Assembly (NCBI RefSeq): GCF_024204645.1
Contig: NZ_CP100351.1
Span: forward strand, 1,116,001 to 1,180,000
Length of the DNA: 64,000 nt
Reading direction: 5' to 3'
DNA from: Desulfomicrobium sp. ZS1
GTDB lineage: Bacteria > Desulfobacterota > Desulfovibrionia > Desulfovibrionales > Desulfomicrobiaceae
In this document: piece after piece, positions 54,966-63,937 of the stretch
Layout of the letters: every line of letters begins with the position of its first letter
Position numbering within the stretch: position 1 is the first letter of the stretch
Notes under the pieces: model-generated
Told to the model about the DNA's origin: nothing
The model's input: only the letters and a program-made list of their open reading frames with translations
Databases searched by the model: none
Translations under genes and position numbers: made by a program

Positions 54966-55080
54966 AAAGGCCCGATTGCTGCGTTGCTGCGAAAAAAAAC
55001 AGGCCCTCACGTATGTCGCGATACGCTACGGCCCTGTTTTTTTCTTGCGCCTTGCACTCGAACCTTTTCAAGCGTCCAGC
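54953..55080. repeat. Structured repeat family 2, copy 2
   Basis: The outer stem GCTGGACGCTTGAAAAGG (54953-54970) pairs perfectly over 18 bp with 55063-55080. The inner A/T arms AAAAAAACAGG and CCTGTTTTTTT flank the core CCCTCACGTATGTCGCGATA, which continues CGCTACGG and matches copy 1. The 5' arm lies inside livF, across its stop codon. It probably also terminates the liv transcript. Confidence 0.82.
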
Positions 55081-55124
55081 GCATGATCCTGAAATTTAAG
55101 GGGTTATAGGGGGGAGGACATAAG

Positions 55125-56411
55125 ATGTACTGGCAAAGCGAATATGAATGCATGGAGCGTGGCGAGCTTGAGCTTTTGCAACTGGAGCGATTGCAGGCCA
55201 CCCTGAACCGCGTGGCCCGCAATGTGCCGCTGTACCGCAAGCGTTTCGCGGATCTGGGCATCGACCCCTATGACGTGCAGTCCCTGGAGGACGTGAAGCG
55301 TCTGCCTTTCACCACCAAGGACGACCTGCGCCGGAACTATCCCTACGGCCTTTTCGCCGTGCCCCTGCGCGATGTCGTGCGCATGCAGGCTTCCACCGGC
55401 ACCACGGGCAAGCCTACGGTGGTGGGGTACACTTCCGGCGACGTGCGCCGCTGGTCCGAGCTTGCTGCGCGCATCCTCACGGCAGGCGGGGTGACCAAGG
55501 ACGACGCCGTGCAGATCGCCTTCAACTACGGCCTTTTTACCGGCGCTTTCGGCGTGCATTCCGGCGCGGAACTCATCGGCGCGTCGGTCATTCCCAGCTC
55601 CGGAGGCGATCCGCGTCGCCAGATTTCCATCATGCAGGACTACCGCACCACGGCCCTGGTCTGCACCCCGAGCTATGCCCTGCACTTGGCCGACACGCTC
55701 GATGAGATGAACATCAATAAGACCGCGCTCAGCCTGCGCTTCGGCCTGTTCGGCTCCGAACCCTGGACCGAGGAGACGCGCCAGGAGATCGAGGAGCGCC
55801 TGGGTATCCTGGCCACGGACAACTACGGCCTGAGCGAAATTACCGGCGTGGCCGGGGAATGCCTGGAACGGGCCGGTCTGCATATCAACGAGGACCATTT
55901 CCTGGCCGAGATCGTGGACCCGCAGACCGGAGAGGTCCTGCCTGCCGGAGTCAAGGGCGAGCTGGTGCTGACCACCCTGACCAAGGAAGCCTTCCCCCTG
56001 ATCCGGTTCCGCACCGGAGACCTGACCACGCTCATCGACGCCCCGTGCGCCTGCGGCCGCACGCTCAGGCGCATGACCCGCATTCCCGGCCGCAGCGACG
56101 ACATGCTCATCATCCACGGCGTGAACGTTTTCCCGGCCCAGATAGAGGCGGTCATCTCCGGCACTGGACTGACCGATCCCCATTACCAGATCGTGCTGGA
56201 CCGGGTCGGGCACATGGATCTGGCCACCATCATGCTCGAAGCCCCGGAATCCTTCTGCACGGACTCCATCAAGATATCTCAGCGCATTGTCGAAAACGTG
56301 CGTATCCGCCTGCAGACGGAGCTGGGCGTGGCTTTTGAGGTCCGGCTGGTGGAACCGAGGACCATCGAGAGAAACAACGGGGGCAGGATCGTGGATCGTC
56401 GCAAGATGTGA
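55125..56411 (+). CDS. paaK: Phenylacetate-CoA ligase
   Basis: A 428-residue AMP-forming ligase of the PaaK family, which activates phenylacetate or related aryl acids with CoA and ATP. ASTGTTGKPTVVGYT is the phosphate-binding loop, NYGLSEITGVAGEC is the adenine-site A5 motif, and IRFRTGDLTTL with GRSDDMLIIHGVNVFP are the A7/A8 hinge. GGGGAGGACATAAG precedes the ATG. Next to the liv genes it suggests uptake and fermentation of aromatic amino acids via aryl-pyruvates; no indolepyruvate oxidoreductase genes are visible here. Confidence 0.94.
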   Translation: MYWQSEYECMERGELELLQLERLQATLNRVARNVPLYRKRFADLGIDPYDVQSLEDVKRLPFTTKDDLRRNYPYGLFAVPLRDVVRMQASTGTTGKPTVVGYTSGDVRRWSELAARILTAGGVTKDDAVQIAFNYGLFTGAFGVHSGAELIGASVIPSSGGDPRRQISIMQDYRTTALVCTPSYALHLADTLDEMNINKTALSLRFGLFGSEPWTEETRQEIEERLGILATDNYGLSEITGVAGECLERAGLHINEDHFLAEIVDPQTGEVLPAGVKGELVLTTLTKEAFPLIRFRTGDLTTLIDAPCACGRTLRRMTRIPGRSDDMLIIHGVNVFPAQIEAVISGTGLTDPHYQIVLDRVGHMDLATIMLEAPESFCTDSIKISQRIVENVRIRLQTELGVAFEVRLVEPRTIERNNGGRIVDRRKM

Positions 56412-56476
56412 CCGTAGCGAAAATCTCACCGAAAAAGCTTCCGGTCGGTCTGTAAGCCATTCACGATTATGTCGAT

Positions 56477-56508
56477 AAGTTAGGGCGGCTTAACTTTCTG
56501 TTTTTTTT
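56477..56508 (+). terminator. Probable terminator of paaK
   Basis: AAGTTA at 56477-56482 pairs with TAACTT at 56491-56496, then TCTG and eight Ts. The stem is short but the T-run is strong. The rest of 56412-56634 holds no gene. Confidence 0.65.
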
Positions 56509-56634
56509 AAGTATTTTTTGAATATTGTGAGGGACTCGTTCAGCAAAGGAGCATTTTGCTTCGTGAACCCCGGGGTGTTCTGAGCCCTTAAGAGTTTCTG
56601 GTAACGATATCGTACTGTTTAGGATTCGGATACT

Positions 56635-57450
56635 ATGAAAAGTGATATCACCATCTTCGAAGAAGCGAAAATTCGACGTGTTTACGATGAAAAGACAGAA
56701 ATCTGGTTCTTTTCAGTGGTAGACATTATCAGAGTGCTTACCGACAGCCCCGACCCTGGTGCTTACTGGCGGAAGATGAAGCAGCGTCTCAAAGCTGAAG
56801 GAAGTGAAGCCGTGACAAATTGTCACGGGTTGAAACTGACAGCCGAAGACGGCAAGCAGCGGTTGACTGACGTGGCCGACGCAGAAACGCTTTTGCGTCT
56901 GGTTCAGTCCGTTCCCAGCCCGAAAGCGGAGCCGATAAAGTTATGGCTCGCCAAGGTTGGCTATGAGCGCATGCAGGAAATGGCTGACCCGGAAATTGCC
57001 CTGAATCGTTCCCGCGACTTATGGCAAAAACATGGTCGGTCTGAAAAGTGGATTGAGCAGCGCATGCTCGGGCATGAAACGCGAAACAAGCTGACAGATT
57101 ACTGGAAAGATCACGACATCAAGGACGGCCAAGAATATGCCATTCTGACGAATATTATTCACCAGGAGTGGTCTGATTTGAGCGTGAAACAGCATAAGAC
57201 TCTGAAGAGGCTCAAGTCGCAAAATCTTCGTGATCACATGACTGAAGCCGAACTCATTTTCACCGCCCTTGCCGAACTCTCTACCCGTCAGATTGCGGAA
57301 AGCATGAACGCGACCGGCCTTGAAGAAAACAAGGTTGCAGGGAAGCATGGTGGCGGTATCGCGCGGCAAGCCAGAAAAGAACTGGAAGAAAAAACGGGGC
57401 GTAACGTCATCAGCAGCGAAAGCGGACTTATGCCCGGTATTGAAGAATAG
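56635..57450 (+). CDS. BRO-N domain protein (phage antirepressor-like)
   Basis: A 271-residue protein. The N-terminal ~110 residues are a BRO-N domain (IRRVYDEKTEIWFFSVVDIIRVLTDS, quoted in part: EIWFFSVVDIIRVLTDS; then DVADAETLLRLVQSVPSPKA). A helical C-terminal half with IEQRMLGHETRNKLTDYW is seen in chromosomal DinD/BRO-like proteins. BRO-N domains bind DNA and are common in phage antirepressors. No integrase or phage genes are nearby and the gene is less GC-rich than its neighbours, so it looks like an isolated acquisition. Confidence 0.85.
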   Translation: MKSDITIFEEAKIRRVYDEKTEIWFFSVVDIIRVLTDSPDPGAYWRKMKQRLKAEGSEAVTNCHGLKLTAEDGKQRLTDVADAETLLRLVQSVPSPKAEPIKLWLAKVGYERMQEMADPEIALNRSRDLWQKHGRSEKWIEQRMLGHETRNKLTDYWKDHDIKDGQEYAILTNIIHQEWSDLSVKQHKTLKRLKSQNLRDHMTEAELIFTALAELSTRQIAESMNATGLEENKVAGKHGGGIARQARKELEEKTGRNVISSESGLMPGIEE

Positions 57451-57640
57451 CCGGTTGAGATTCAGAAAGCGCACATTCCCAAGCCCGGCGCAGGCCTTTT
57501 CCAGTCCGGTTCGCCCTGCCCCAAAGCCGCAGAAGACAAAATCGATGTCCGCTCCATGTTCGGTGCAGATTCGAGCGGCGTTCGAGAGGATCGGTCATCG
57601 ACCGGCGTAAGATGTAGAGCATTCTTTGTTCCGAAAACAA
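57451..57640. other. Unassigned stretch after the BRO-N gene
   Basis: GC-rich sequence that keeps open frames on both strands but has no start with a ribosome site. It may be a decayed gene end brought in with the BRO-N gene. I do not recognise any translated product. Confidence 0.3.
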
Positions 57641-57641
57641 C

Positions 57642-57669
57642 ACGCCCCTGGCCGCTTGGTCTGGGGCGT
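57642..57669 (-). terminator. Terminator of the polysaccharide cluster
   Basis: On the minus strand AACGCCCC pairs with GGGGCGT across a 14-nt loop, then GTTGTTTT. It lies about 40 nt past the stop of the WecG-type gene, closing the minus-strand operon. Confidence 0.75.
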
Positions 57670-57708
57670 TTGTGCGTGGAGACGACTGGCGAAGATGCGC
57701 GAAATCAG

Positions 57709-58464
57709 TCAGGCCCTGTCCTGTTTCCCGAGTCCAAGCAGTTCAAGAATGCTCAAGATCACGAAGCGTGGATTGTGAAGAAGGTGGCGCTTCCATAGCC
57801 GACGCGGTTCCACGCACAGGCGGAACAGCCATTCCAGGCCACGCTCCTGCATCCATGACGGAGCCTGCGGGATCGCTCCGGCATGGAAATCAAAGGCCGC
57901 GCCCACACCGAGCATCACGGCCTGTACGCGGCCCTTGTGCTGGTGCATCCATCGTTCCTGCTTGGGGCAGCCAAGGCCCACAAAGAGAATGCGAGCGCCG
58001 GAGGCGTTGATGTCCCGGACCACGGCCTCGTCCTCATCCCGGGTCTGGTTACGAAAGGGCGGGCTGCAGGCATAGACGATGTCGAGGCCGGGAAATCTCC
58101 GCCGAAACGTTGTGATCATTGCGGCCAGAACCTCAGCAGACGCGCCGTAAAAGCCCACCGGGACCTCTTGCATGGCGGCGGCTTCCAGCACCCGCAGCGT
58201 CAGGGTCGGCCCGTAGACCCTGTCTTTCACGTCATGTCCGAGTAATTTCAAAATCCAGACCAGCGGCATGCCGTCCGGCGCGACCAGGTCGGCGATATTG
58301 ACCGCTGCCTGATAGGCGGGATCGTCGAACGCCTCCATGACCACATGCACGTTGGCCAGGCAGACAGTTCGGCTTTCAGCTCTGGCAGCCCAACCAAGGA
58401 TCAGGGCGGTGGTGTAGTGGTAGGTGGTGGGGTGGATGGTGGTGCCGAGGATGTTGGGGTGCAT
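57709..58464 (-). CDS. WecG/TagA/CpsF-family glycosyltransferase
   Basis: About 251 residues of glycosyltransferase family 26. These enzymes add ManNAc(A) or a related sugar to an undecaprenyl-linked acceptor. Hallmarks: TVCLANVHVVMEA, LVAPDGMPLVWILKLLG, RVYGPTLTLRVLE, FVGLGCPKQERWMHQH and MLGVGAAFDFHAG. ATG at 58464 is preferred over a TTG three codons upstream because GAGGATTGGAACCC spaces well. Last gene of the surface polysaccharide cluster, 12 nt after the GT4 gene. Confidence 0.92.
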   Translation of the reverse strand: MHPNILGTTIHPTTYHYTTALILGWAARAESRTVCLANVHVVMEAFDDPAYQAAVNIADLVAPDGMPLVWILKLLGHDVKDRVYGPTLTLRVLEAAAMQEVPVGFYGASAEVLAAMITTFRRRFPGLDIVYACSPPFRNQTRDEDEAVVRDINASGARILFVGLGCPKQERWMHQHKGRVQAVMLGVGAAFDFHAGAIPQAPSWMQERGLEWLFRLCVEPRRLWKRHLLHNPRFVILSILELLGLGKQDRA

Positions 58465-58476
58465 GGGTTCCAATCC

Positions 58477-59646
58477 TCAGCGCTTGCGATGGTTTGCGAT
58501 GGCCTGTGCATAAATCTTCATCAGCATCCCATAATTCCGTTCTGCCGTGTACTTGGCTTCGTATTCGCGTCTGGCTTCTTTACGCATGTGGGCAAGCTCC
58601 GTCGGATGACAGAGGAGCCAGTCAACCTTGGCCGCCAGGTCGGATGGATCGCTGGGGCGGAAATGAAGGCCGGTGCGGCCGTTGTCGGTTATCTCCCCGA
58701 CCGCACCAATGTTCGCGGCCAGTACGGGCGTGCCCATGGCAAAGGCCTCCATGGCCACACGTCCGAAGGTTTCGTAACACAATGACGGAAAAACCAGAAA
58801 GGTCGCTTCTGCCATCAGGGTAGAGACCTCTTCCGGGTTCTTGGAGCCGAGGTACTCTACTTCCTGCGTATTCTTGGCAATCCGCTCCACGTAGGTCCGC
58901 AATGGCCCGTCCCCGATCACTTTGAGGCGCACTTTCCGCCCCGGCAAACTCCAGGCTGCAAGGAGAGTGTCGATCCCCTTCTCTGCGGAGAGTCGTCCCA
59001 CGAAGAGAGCGTATCCACCACGTCCATCTCCACAAACCGGATCGCGATGCACAAAGTTGGGTTTCACGCTCACCTTCTCCGAGGGAAAACCCGCCTCTAG
59101 GAATTTTTGACGGGCAAATTCAGTGAGAGCTATGTAGCCATCAACGTGACACCATGTGCCCAAGCTCCGATGAAGGGCAAGCATCCCCGCCACGACAGTG
59201 CTTGCAGCACGACTATTCCGGTAGCATCCGTGGATCGCCCCGCGCCAGGGAAGACGTCCCAAACACTGCGCACAAGGTTGGCCGCCTTGGAAGAAGAGGC
59301 CATTCACACACAAGAGGCGATAGTTGCGTAGGGACATTACCACCGGTACCCCTTCAGCCTTGGCGGCGTGAAGGACTCCGGGGGAAGCAAGGGGAAAGGT
59401 GTTGTGTATGTGCACAAGGCGGGGACGGTGCTTTTGGATTGCCGCTCGTGTGTGTTGATAGGCTTTCTGGTTCCAGATCGTGCTCCCAGCCTGACGCCAA
59501 ACTGCCATACTTTCCAAGTTCCGGTTATGAAAGATCAGGGTATGAACCTCATGACCCCGTTCTCGAAGAAGAGCCGTTTCGGAGATAAAGCTTTGATCTT
59601 CGCCGCCGGGTTGCCGATAATGGGTGTGGAGAGTGAGGACTTTCAT
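58477..59646 (-). CDS. Glycosyltransferase family 4
   Basis: A 389-residue GT-B enzyme. LTLHTHYRQPGGEDQSF is the N-terminal donor-lobe start. GYALFVGRLSAEKGIDTLLAAW and the E-x7-E-like motif (PSLCYETFGRVAMEAFAMGTPVLA, quoted in part: YETFGRVAMEAFAMGTPV) are characteristic. It probably adds a hexose to the growing repeat unit. The start at 59646 overlaps the stop of the ligase-like gene (ATGA). Confidence 0.92.
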   Translation of the reverse strand: MKVLTLHTHYRQPGGEDQSFISETALLRERGHEVHTLIFHNRNLESMAVWRQAGSTIWNQKAYQHTRAAIQKHRPRLVHIHNTFPLASPGVLHAAKAEGVPVVMSLRNYRLLCVNGLFFQGGQPCAQCLGRLPWRGAIHGCYRNSRAASTVVAGMLALHRSLGTWCHVDGYIALTEFARQKFLEAGFPSEKVSVKPNFVHRDPVCGDGRGGYALFVGRLSAEKGIDTLLAAWSLPGRKVRLKVIGDGPLRTYVERIAKNTQEVEYLGSKNPEEVSTLMAEATFLVFPSLCYETFGRVAMEAFAMGTPVLAANIGAVGEITDNGRTGLHFRPSDPSDLAAKVDWLLCHPTELAHMRKEARREYEAKYTAERNYGMLMKIYAQAIANHRKR

Positions 59647-61031
59647 CGCGAAATGCAAAACCGCTTTGAGTTGGCTGGGCGAACATCCGGATTCACCTTA
59701 ATGGGGCAATGCACGTGTGAGTTTTTGGTCACGGTTTGCTGGTTGATCAAGCCGAGTGCCAATCCAACTACCGACCAGAACCAGATTCCGCCCATCGGGC
59801 CTTCAAGGTAAACATCGAAGGTCGCGTTGATCATGGCTGCTCCCAAAAAGGTCAACACCCAGATGCAAAGGCCCGCTTGGAAGTCATCGCCGAGACTTTT
59901 CCATTTTTTATGTCGCTTCCATAGCCTAGAAAGGAGTGTCAGGAGAAAGAGTATCCAGAGAACAAAACCGGGCACTCCCATGCGCGCGAGAATGGTCAAA
60001 TGTCCGTTGTGAGGACTGCGTAAGGATCTGTCAGCCGTAACCTGAAATCCATCGTCGTCGGCGAGGTTGATCCCAAACCCTTTACCGGTCCAGAAATACT
60101 CCCCGTCGAAAGTGTACGCGATGATCGAGTTCCACCACTCCAGGCGCCAATGCTTGGTTCCGGTTCCACCAAAATTGTCGACATCGGTGAATATGCTTTG
60201 AATGTTGGTGGATAGTTGTTCGACGCTGATTGCGCGATCTCCGCGTCTGTATTCTGGAAGCACCTTGTTTGCTGCGCTGAAAGCGCCCAGCATGACAAAC
60301 AAGCCAAGAGCAAGTCCCAATACAGCCACGCGTTTCAGGCGGGCACAGTAGGTGACAAAGACGCTTGCAATAAGCAGAGCAAGAAACCCTCCACGATTGA
60401 TGGATGCAGCGACAACGAAACTGGCGAGCCAGCAGGGAAGTGTTATCCACGCAGAAAGCAAAGGTGTGGTGTTTCGCGATGCTGGGATTATGATAAGCAA
60501 AAAAGCCAAAATACCAGCGAGTTGGACGCCAACATCTCCTCCCTTGAAAACAATGATCGGCACCCCGCCTTCAGGCCCCCATGGCCATCGCGCAAGTGTG
60601 TCGCCCATCAAAATATAAATTAGAAACGCTATAGGAATCCATGCGACAAACCATCTCATGGTCATGCCGTACCATGATACGATGGCATGCAATGGCAAGC
60701 TCTGGCGAACGAGGTGAGCTACCGCCAAGGCGATTAAACCCCACGCCCAGATCACGCTGTCGCGAAGTGTGTCTATCCCATAAGTCTCAATAAAGGGGAT
60801 GGTTCGCGCTGCTCCCCAAATCATGAACAATGTAAGGAGCGCGACTGCAGGGTCCTTGATTAGCCGAAACCAGCGCGGACGCAAAATAAGGACGGTAACT
60901 GCTGTAGTGAAAGTCAAGCTGTCTATATAAAATGGGGTAATGCCAATGTAGGCGAATCCTTTGTTTCCATAGGCGTAACCAAGGAGCGTAAAGCTCAATA
61001 TACTTAGAAAAAAGTTATCGACTAGTCTCAT
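59643..61031 (-). CDS. O-antigen ligase / Wzy-like polymerase
   Basis: A 462-residue membrane protein with about ten to twelve hydrophobic segments and a large periplasmic loop near residues 255-345. The loop ends SPHNGHLTILARMGVPGF, whose Arg/His-rich form is typical of the O-antigen ligase (Wzy_C) family. It would polymerise or ligate lipid-linked oligosaccharides in the periplasm; WaaL and Wzy cannot be told apart by eye. Base composition is lower in GC than the flanking genes, as is common for such loci. Confidence 0.85.
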   Translation of the reverse strand: MRLVDNFFLSILSFTLLGYAYGNKGFAYIGITPFYIDSLTFTTAVTVLILRPRWFRLIKDPAVALLTLFMIWGAARTIPFIETYGIDTLRDSVIWAWGLIALAVAHLVRQSLPLHAIVSWYGMTMRWFVAWIPIAFLIYILMGDTLARWPWGPEGGVPIIVFKGGDVGVQLAGILAFLLIIIPASRNTTPLLSAWITLPCWLASFVVAASINRGGFLALLIASVFVTYCARLKRVAVLGLALGLFVMLGAFSAANKVLPEYRRGDRAISVEQLSTNIQSIFTDVDNFGGTGTKHWRLEWWNSIIAYTFDGEYFWTGKGFGINLADDDGFQVTADRSLRSPHNGHLTILARMGVPGFVLWILFLLTLLSRLWKRHKKWKSLGDDFQAGLCIWVLTFLGAAMINATFDVYLEGPMGGIWFWSVVGLALGLINQQTVTKNSHVHCPIKVNPDVRPANSKRFCISR

Positions 61032-61132
61032 ATGTGCATTAATTGCAGAGCGATTAACTTCGTTGTTAACATTAAAACCGTTGTGTATAGCATATTTTTA
61101 TCATATTTTGATTGTTTTCTTTAAATTATGAT

Positions 61133-62398
61133 TTATATAATATTTAAAATAACAGCTTTTCGATAAAAATAAAAAACTGCTAGCGTATTGACAAGCAGAA
61201 GTGTCAGTGCTGATCCGCAAAGACTGTATCTCAACACTAATGGGATTCCCAAAATGATAGTCAATACGGAAATAAGTCCATATGACTGGGCCACAATCTT
61301 TTGTTTCTCAATCACGCGGAGGGCGGAACTTATTGTCGAAATTGTTGCTACTAAAACCGGCAACAAGCCGAGCCAACAAATCCAGTCTGTAGTTTCTAAG
61401 TATTTGTCTCTATATATCCATTTCAATAGGTGTGATCCAAAAGTAACGAGCAAGAACCAATACGATATTGCGAAGGCCGTAAACGCCGCAAGGCTGGCCA
61501 AGATAAATTGTCTGAGCTTGCCTTGAGCCAAGGCCCGCACCATTCCGGGTACGAGAAGTTGGCCCAGGGCTCCGTTAACGTGGAGGATGGGCATCAGCAG
61601 GTTCATGAGCGCCTTGAAACGCGCGGCGGCCTCAAAGCCATGAAATGCGGGCAGGATGAGATAGAAAATATTTCCCGGCACCCAGGAAAAAATTCCCGCC
61701 AGCAGTGCCCAGCGTCCGTAGTGCCAATGCAGGTTGTACACTTTCTCTGCATCCATGACTTGCTCGGTTTCTGTATTCATGCGCCATCGGATACTTTCCG
61801 CCGAAACGAGGCTGGCCACGGCCATGGCCAGGAGCGCGGTGAAGGTGTTGAGTGTGTTCGTGCGTAAAAAGAAGAACGTCTGGGTCAGGTAGAGGAGGAG
61901 GTAAAGCCCTCCGCCCAAGGCGGCCAGGCGTGGTTTCAGAAGCACGTATGCCCCTCGGCGCACAAGCCATAAATACAGCACGGTTGGGGCCGCGAGGGAG
62001 AGTCCAAGGAAGCTCAGCGCGATTTCCCGTGCTCCGCAGGCCCAAAATCCCAGATGCAGCACGAGAAAGAAAAGACATGCAGCGCCTCCGAAACGCCAGT
62101 GGTAGCGCAGGAGGACCTGCTGATAGGCGGCGAAGTCCTCGCGGAAGCGTCCCGAGCCGTAGACAATCATGGGTTCGGTCCAGAGTCCCGTATGCACGGT
62201 GCCGAGCAGCAGGAAGATTGCATAGGCCAGGGAAAAGGCCCCGTAAGCTGCCGGCTCCAGCCAGCGGGCCAGGAGAATGCTGACCAGAAAATTGGCTCCG
62301 GCAAAGAGGGCCTGATCGATAACGGCCCAAAAGCCTCGTCCTGCCCAATTTCGAAGGGAAGCACATGTTTCATGCTGTTGTATTAGAGATTTACGCAA
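61133..62398 (-). CDS. Wzx-like flippase / polysaccharide export protein
   Basis: A 421-residue membrane protein of the MATE/MOP flippase superfamily, with about twelve helices (WAVIDQALFAGANFLVSILLARWLEP is the usual first helix, quoted in part: ALFAGANFLVSILLARWLEP). It would flip lipid-linked repeat units across the inner membrane. The best in-frame start is TTG at 62398, without a clear ribosome site, so the start is uncertain. The 3' third is AT-rich compared with the 5' part. Confidence 0.85.
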   Translation of the reverse strand: MRKSLIQQHETCASLRNWAGRGFWAVIDQALFAGANFLVSILLARWLEPAAYGAFSLAYAIFLLLGTVHTGLWTEPMIVYGSGRFREDFAAYQQVLLRYHWRFGGAACLFFLVLHLGFWACGAREIALSFLGLSLAAPTVLYLWLVRRGAYVLLKPRLAALGGGLYLLLYLTQTFFFLRTNTLNTFTALLAMAVASLVSAESIRWRMNTETEQVMDAEKVYNLHWHYGRWALLAGIFSWVPGNIFYLILPAFHGFEAAARFKALMNLLMPILHVNGALGQLLVPGMVRALAQGKLRQFILASLAAFTAFAISYWFLLVTFGSHLLKWIYRDKYLETTDWICWLGLLPVLVATISTISSALRVIEKQKIVAQSYGLISVLTIILGIPLVLRYSLCGSALTLLLVNTLAVFYFYRKAVILNII

Positions 62399-62554
62399 AA
62401 TTGATCTGGGTTCGATGCATGGTTGTTAATTGATATGCTGGAGACATGTTGCGTCTGAATCTGGCTATCTGAATTGCTGCATCGTTTATTGGATAATTCA
62501 TGGAATACTTTATGCTGCATGAGTCAGGAAAAATATATTGTCGGGGCGATGTGT

Positions 62555-63937
62555 TTAGTACGCATTTGTGTTCATAAATCCACGCCATATAGTCATCCAC
62601 AAGATCCAGATATCAAAGGACAAAGTCCAGTTTTCGATGTAATGGAGATCGTGAAGCATGCGTTGCTCCATCTTTTCGATCGTATCCGTTTCGCCCCGCC
62701 AGCCGTTGATCTGAGCCCAGCCGGTGATGCCGGGTTTGATCTTCAGACGCCATATGTAGCCGGGCAGGAGTCTGCGAAAGCTCTCGTTCTGGGCCACGGG
62801 GTGCGGCCTGGGGCCGACCAGGCTCATGCTGCCGTCCAGCACGTTGAATAGTTGCGGCAGTTCGTCCAAGGAGGTGCGGCGAAGCACGGCTCCGAAGGGC
62901 GTGACCCGGCAGTCGTTTTTGACCGCCTGCCTGAATTCGCGGCTGTCCTCCGTCACGCGCATGGTTCTGAATTTCCAGACCCGGATTTCCTCTCCATCCA
63001 GGCCATGTCGCCACTGCCGGAAAAAAACCGGCCCAGGCGAGGTGAGCTTGATGACCAGGGCGATGAGCAGCATCAGCGGGCTGGCGACAATGAGGGCCAG
63101 GGTTCCGAGGAGCAGGTCTTCAGCGCGTTTGAGAATTATCTTGCGTTCCGACATGGGCGATGCGGAGAGGGCGATGACGGGTGTCCCGCCGACCTGGAAG
63201 GCGTTCAGATTCATGAGCTCAAACGTGAAGATGTCCGGGATGATGTAGATGTTGGCAGGACTCTTGAGGAATTGCCCGAGAACAAAGTGCATGCGTTCTT
63301 CGGCGCGAAGGGGCAGGGCGACGAAGACCATGGGGACGCGATGTTCGTTGACGTAGCGCACCGCCTGAGCGCAACGCTCCAGAACCGGAACGCCTCCGCA
63401 CATGCCGCCGATTTTGGCCGGGTCGTCGTCGAAGGCGGCTACGGGCTTGATTCCAAGTTCCGGATAGGCGTTTATGGTCTGGACCCACTGCCGGGCCAGA
63501 TCGCCCGCGCCGATCAGCACGGCGTGGCGTTGGTTGCGCCCCTGGCGGCGGTGGACGCGCAGCAGCGCCCGGATGCTCCAGCGTGAACCCAGCAGCATGG
63601 CCGCGCCGATGACGATCCAGAGCCCGATCTGCAATCGAGAAAAGGCGGCCGTGGACTTGAGCGCCCAGGATATGAGCACCAGACAGAGGAACGTCAGGAT
63701 CCAGGCGCCAAGAACGCGGCGGGCCTCGATGATGAAGGGGCGCAGGCGCAATTCGCCGTAGGCTCCGGTCAGCTCTGCGGCAAAGGAGTACACGATGGCG
63801 CCAAGCAGGGCGCTGATGGCGAGACTGGCGGGATCGCCAATGGGGTGGATTTGATGGGCCAGGAGCATGCCGCCGGCAATCGCCAGGATTTCTGCGATAC
63901 GGGTCAGTGTGGAAATGCCCGGTGAAATATTTGCCAT
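62555..63937 (-). CDS. Undecaprenyl-phosphate sugar phosphotransferase (WcaJ/WbaP type)
   Basis: About 460 residues. The N-terminal half has four or five membrane helices and a CoA-binding-like domain (HAVLIGAGDLARQWVQTINAYPELG, quoted in part: AVLIGAGDLARQW). The C-terminal half is the bacterial sugar transferase domain: KRAEDLLLGTLALIVASPLM, VWKFRTM, LRRTSLDELPQLFNVLDG and SLVGPRPHPV. It loads the first sugar-phosphate onto undecaprenyl phosphate and so starts this surface polysaccharide. I start it at 63937 (MANISPG), with AAGGACCTGGA upstream, rather than at 63988, which has no ribosome site. Confidence 0.95.
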   Translation of the reverse strand: MANISPGISTLTRIAEILAIAGGMLLAHQIHPIGDPASLAISALLGAIVYSFAAELTGAYGELRLRPFIIEARRVLGAWILTFLCLVLISWALKSTAAFSRLQIGLWIVIGAAMLLGSRWSIRALLRVHRRQGRNQRHAVLIGAGDLARQWVQTINAYPELGIKPVAAFDDDPAKIGGMCGGVPVLERCAQAVRYVNEHRVPMVFVALPLRAEERMHFVLGQFLKSPANIYIIPDIFTFELMNLNAFQVGGTPVIALSASPMSERKIILKRAEDLLLGTLALIVASPLMLLIALVIKLTSPGPVFFRQWRHGLDGEEIRVWKFRTMRVTEDSREFRQAVKNDCRVTPFGAVLRRTSLDELPQLFNVLDGSMSLVGPRPHPVAQNESFRRLLPGYIWRLKIKPGITGWAQINGWRGETDTIEKMEQRMLHDLHYIENWTLSFDIWILWMTIWRGFMNTNAY

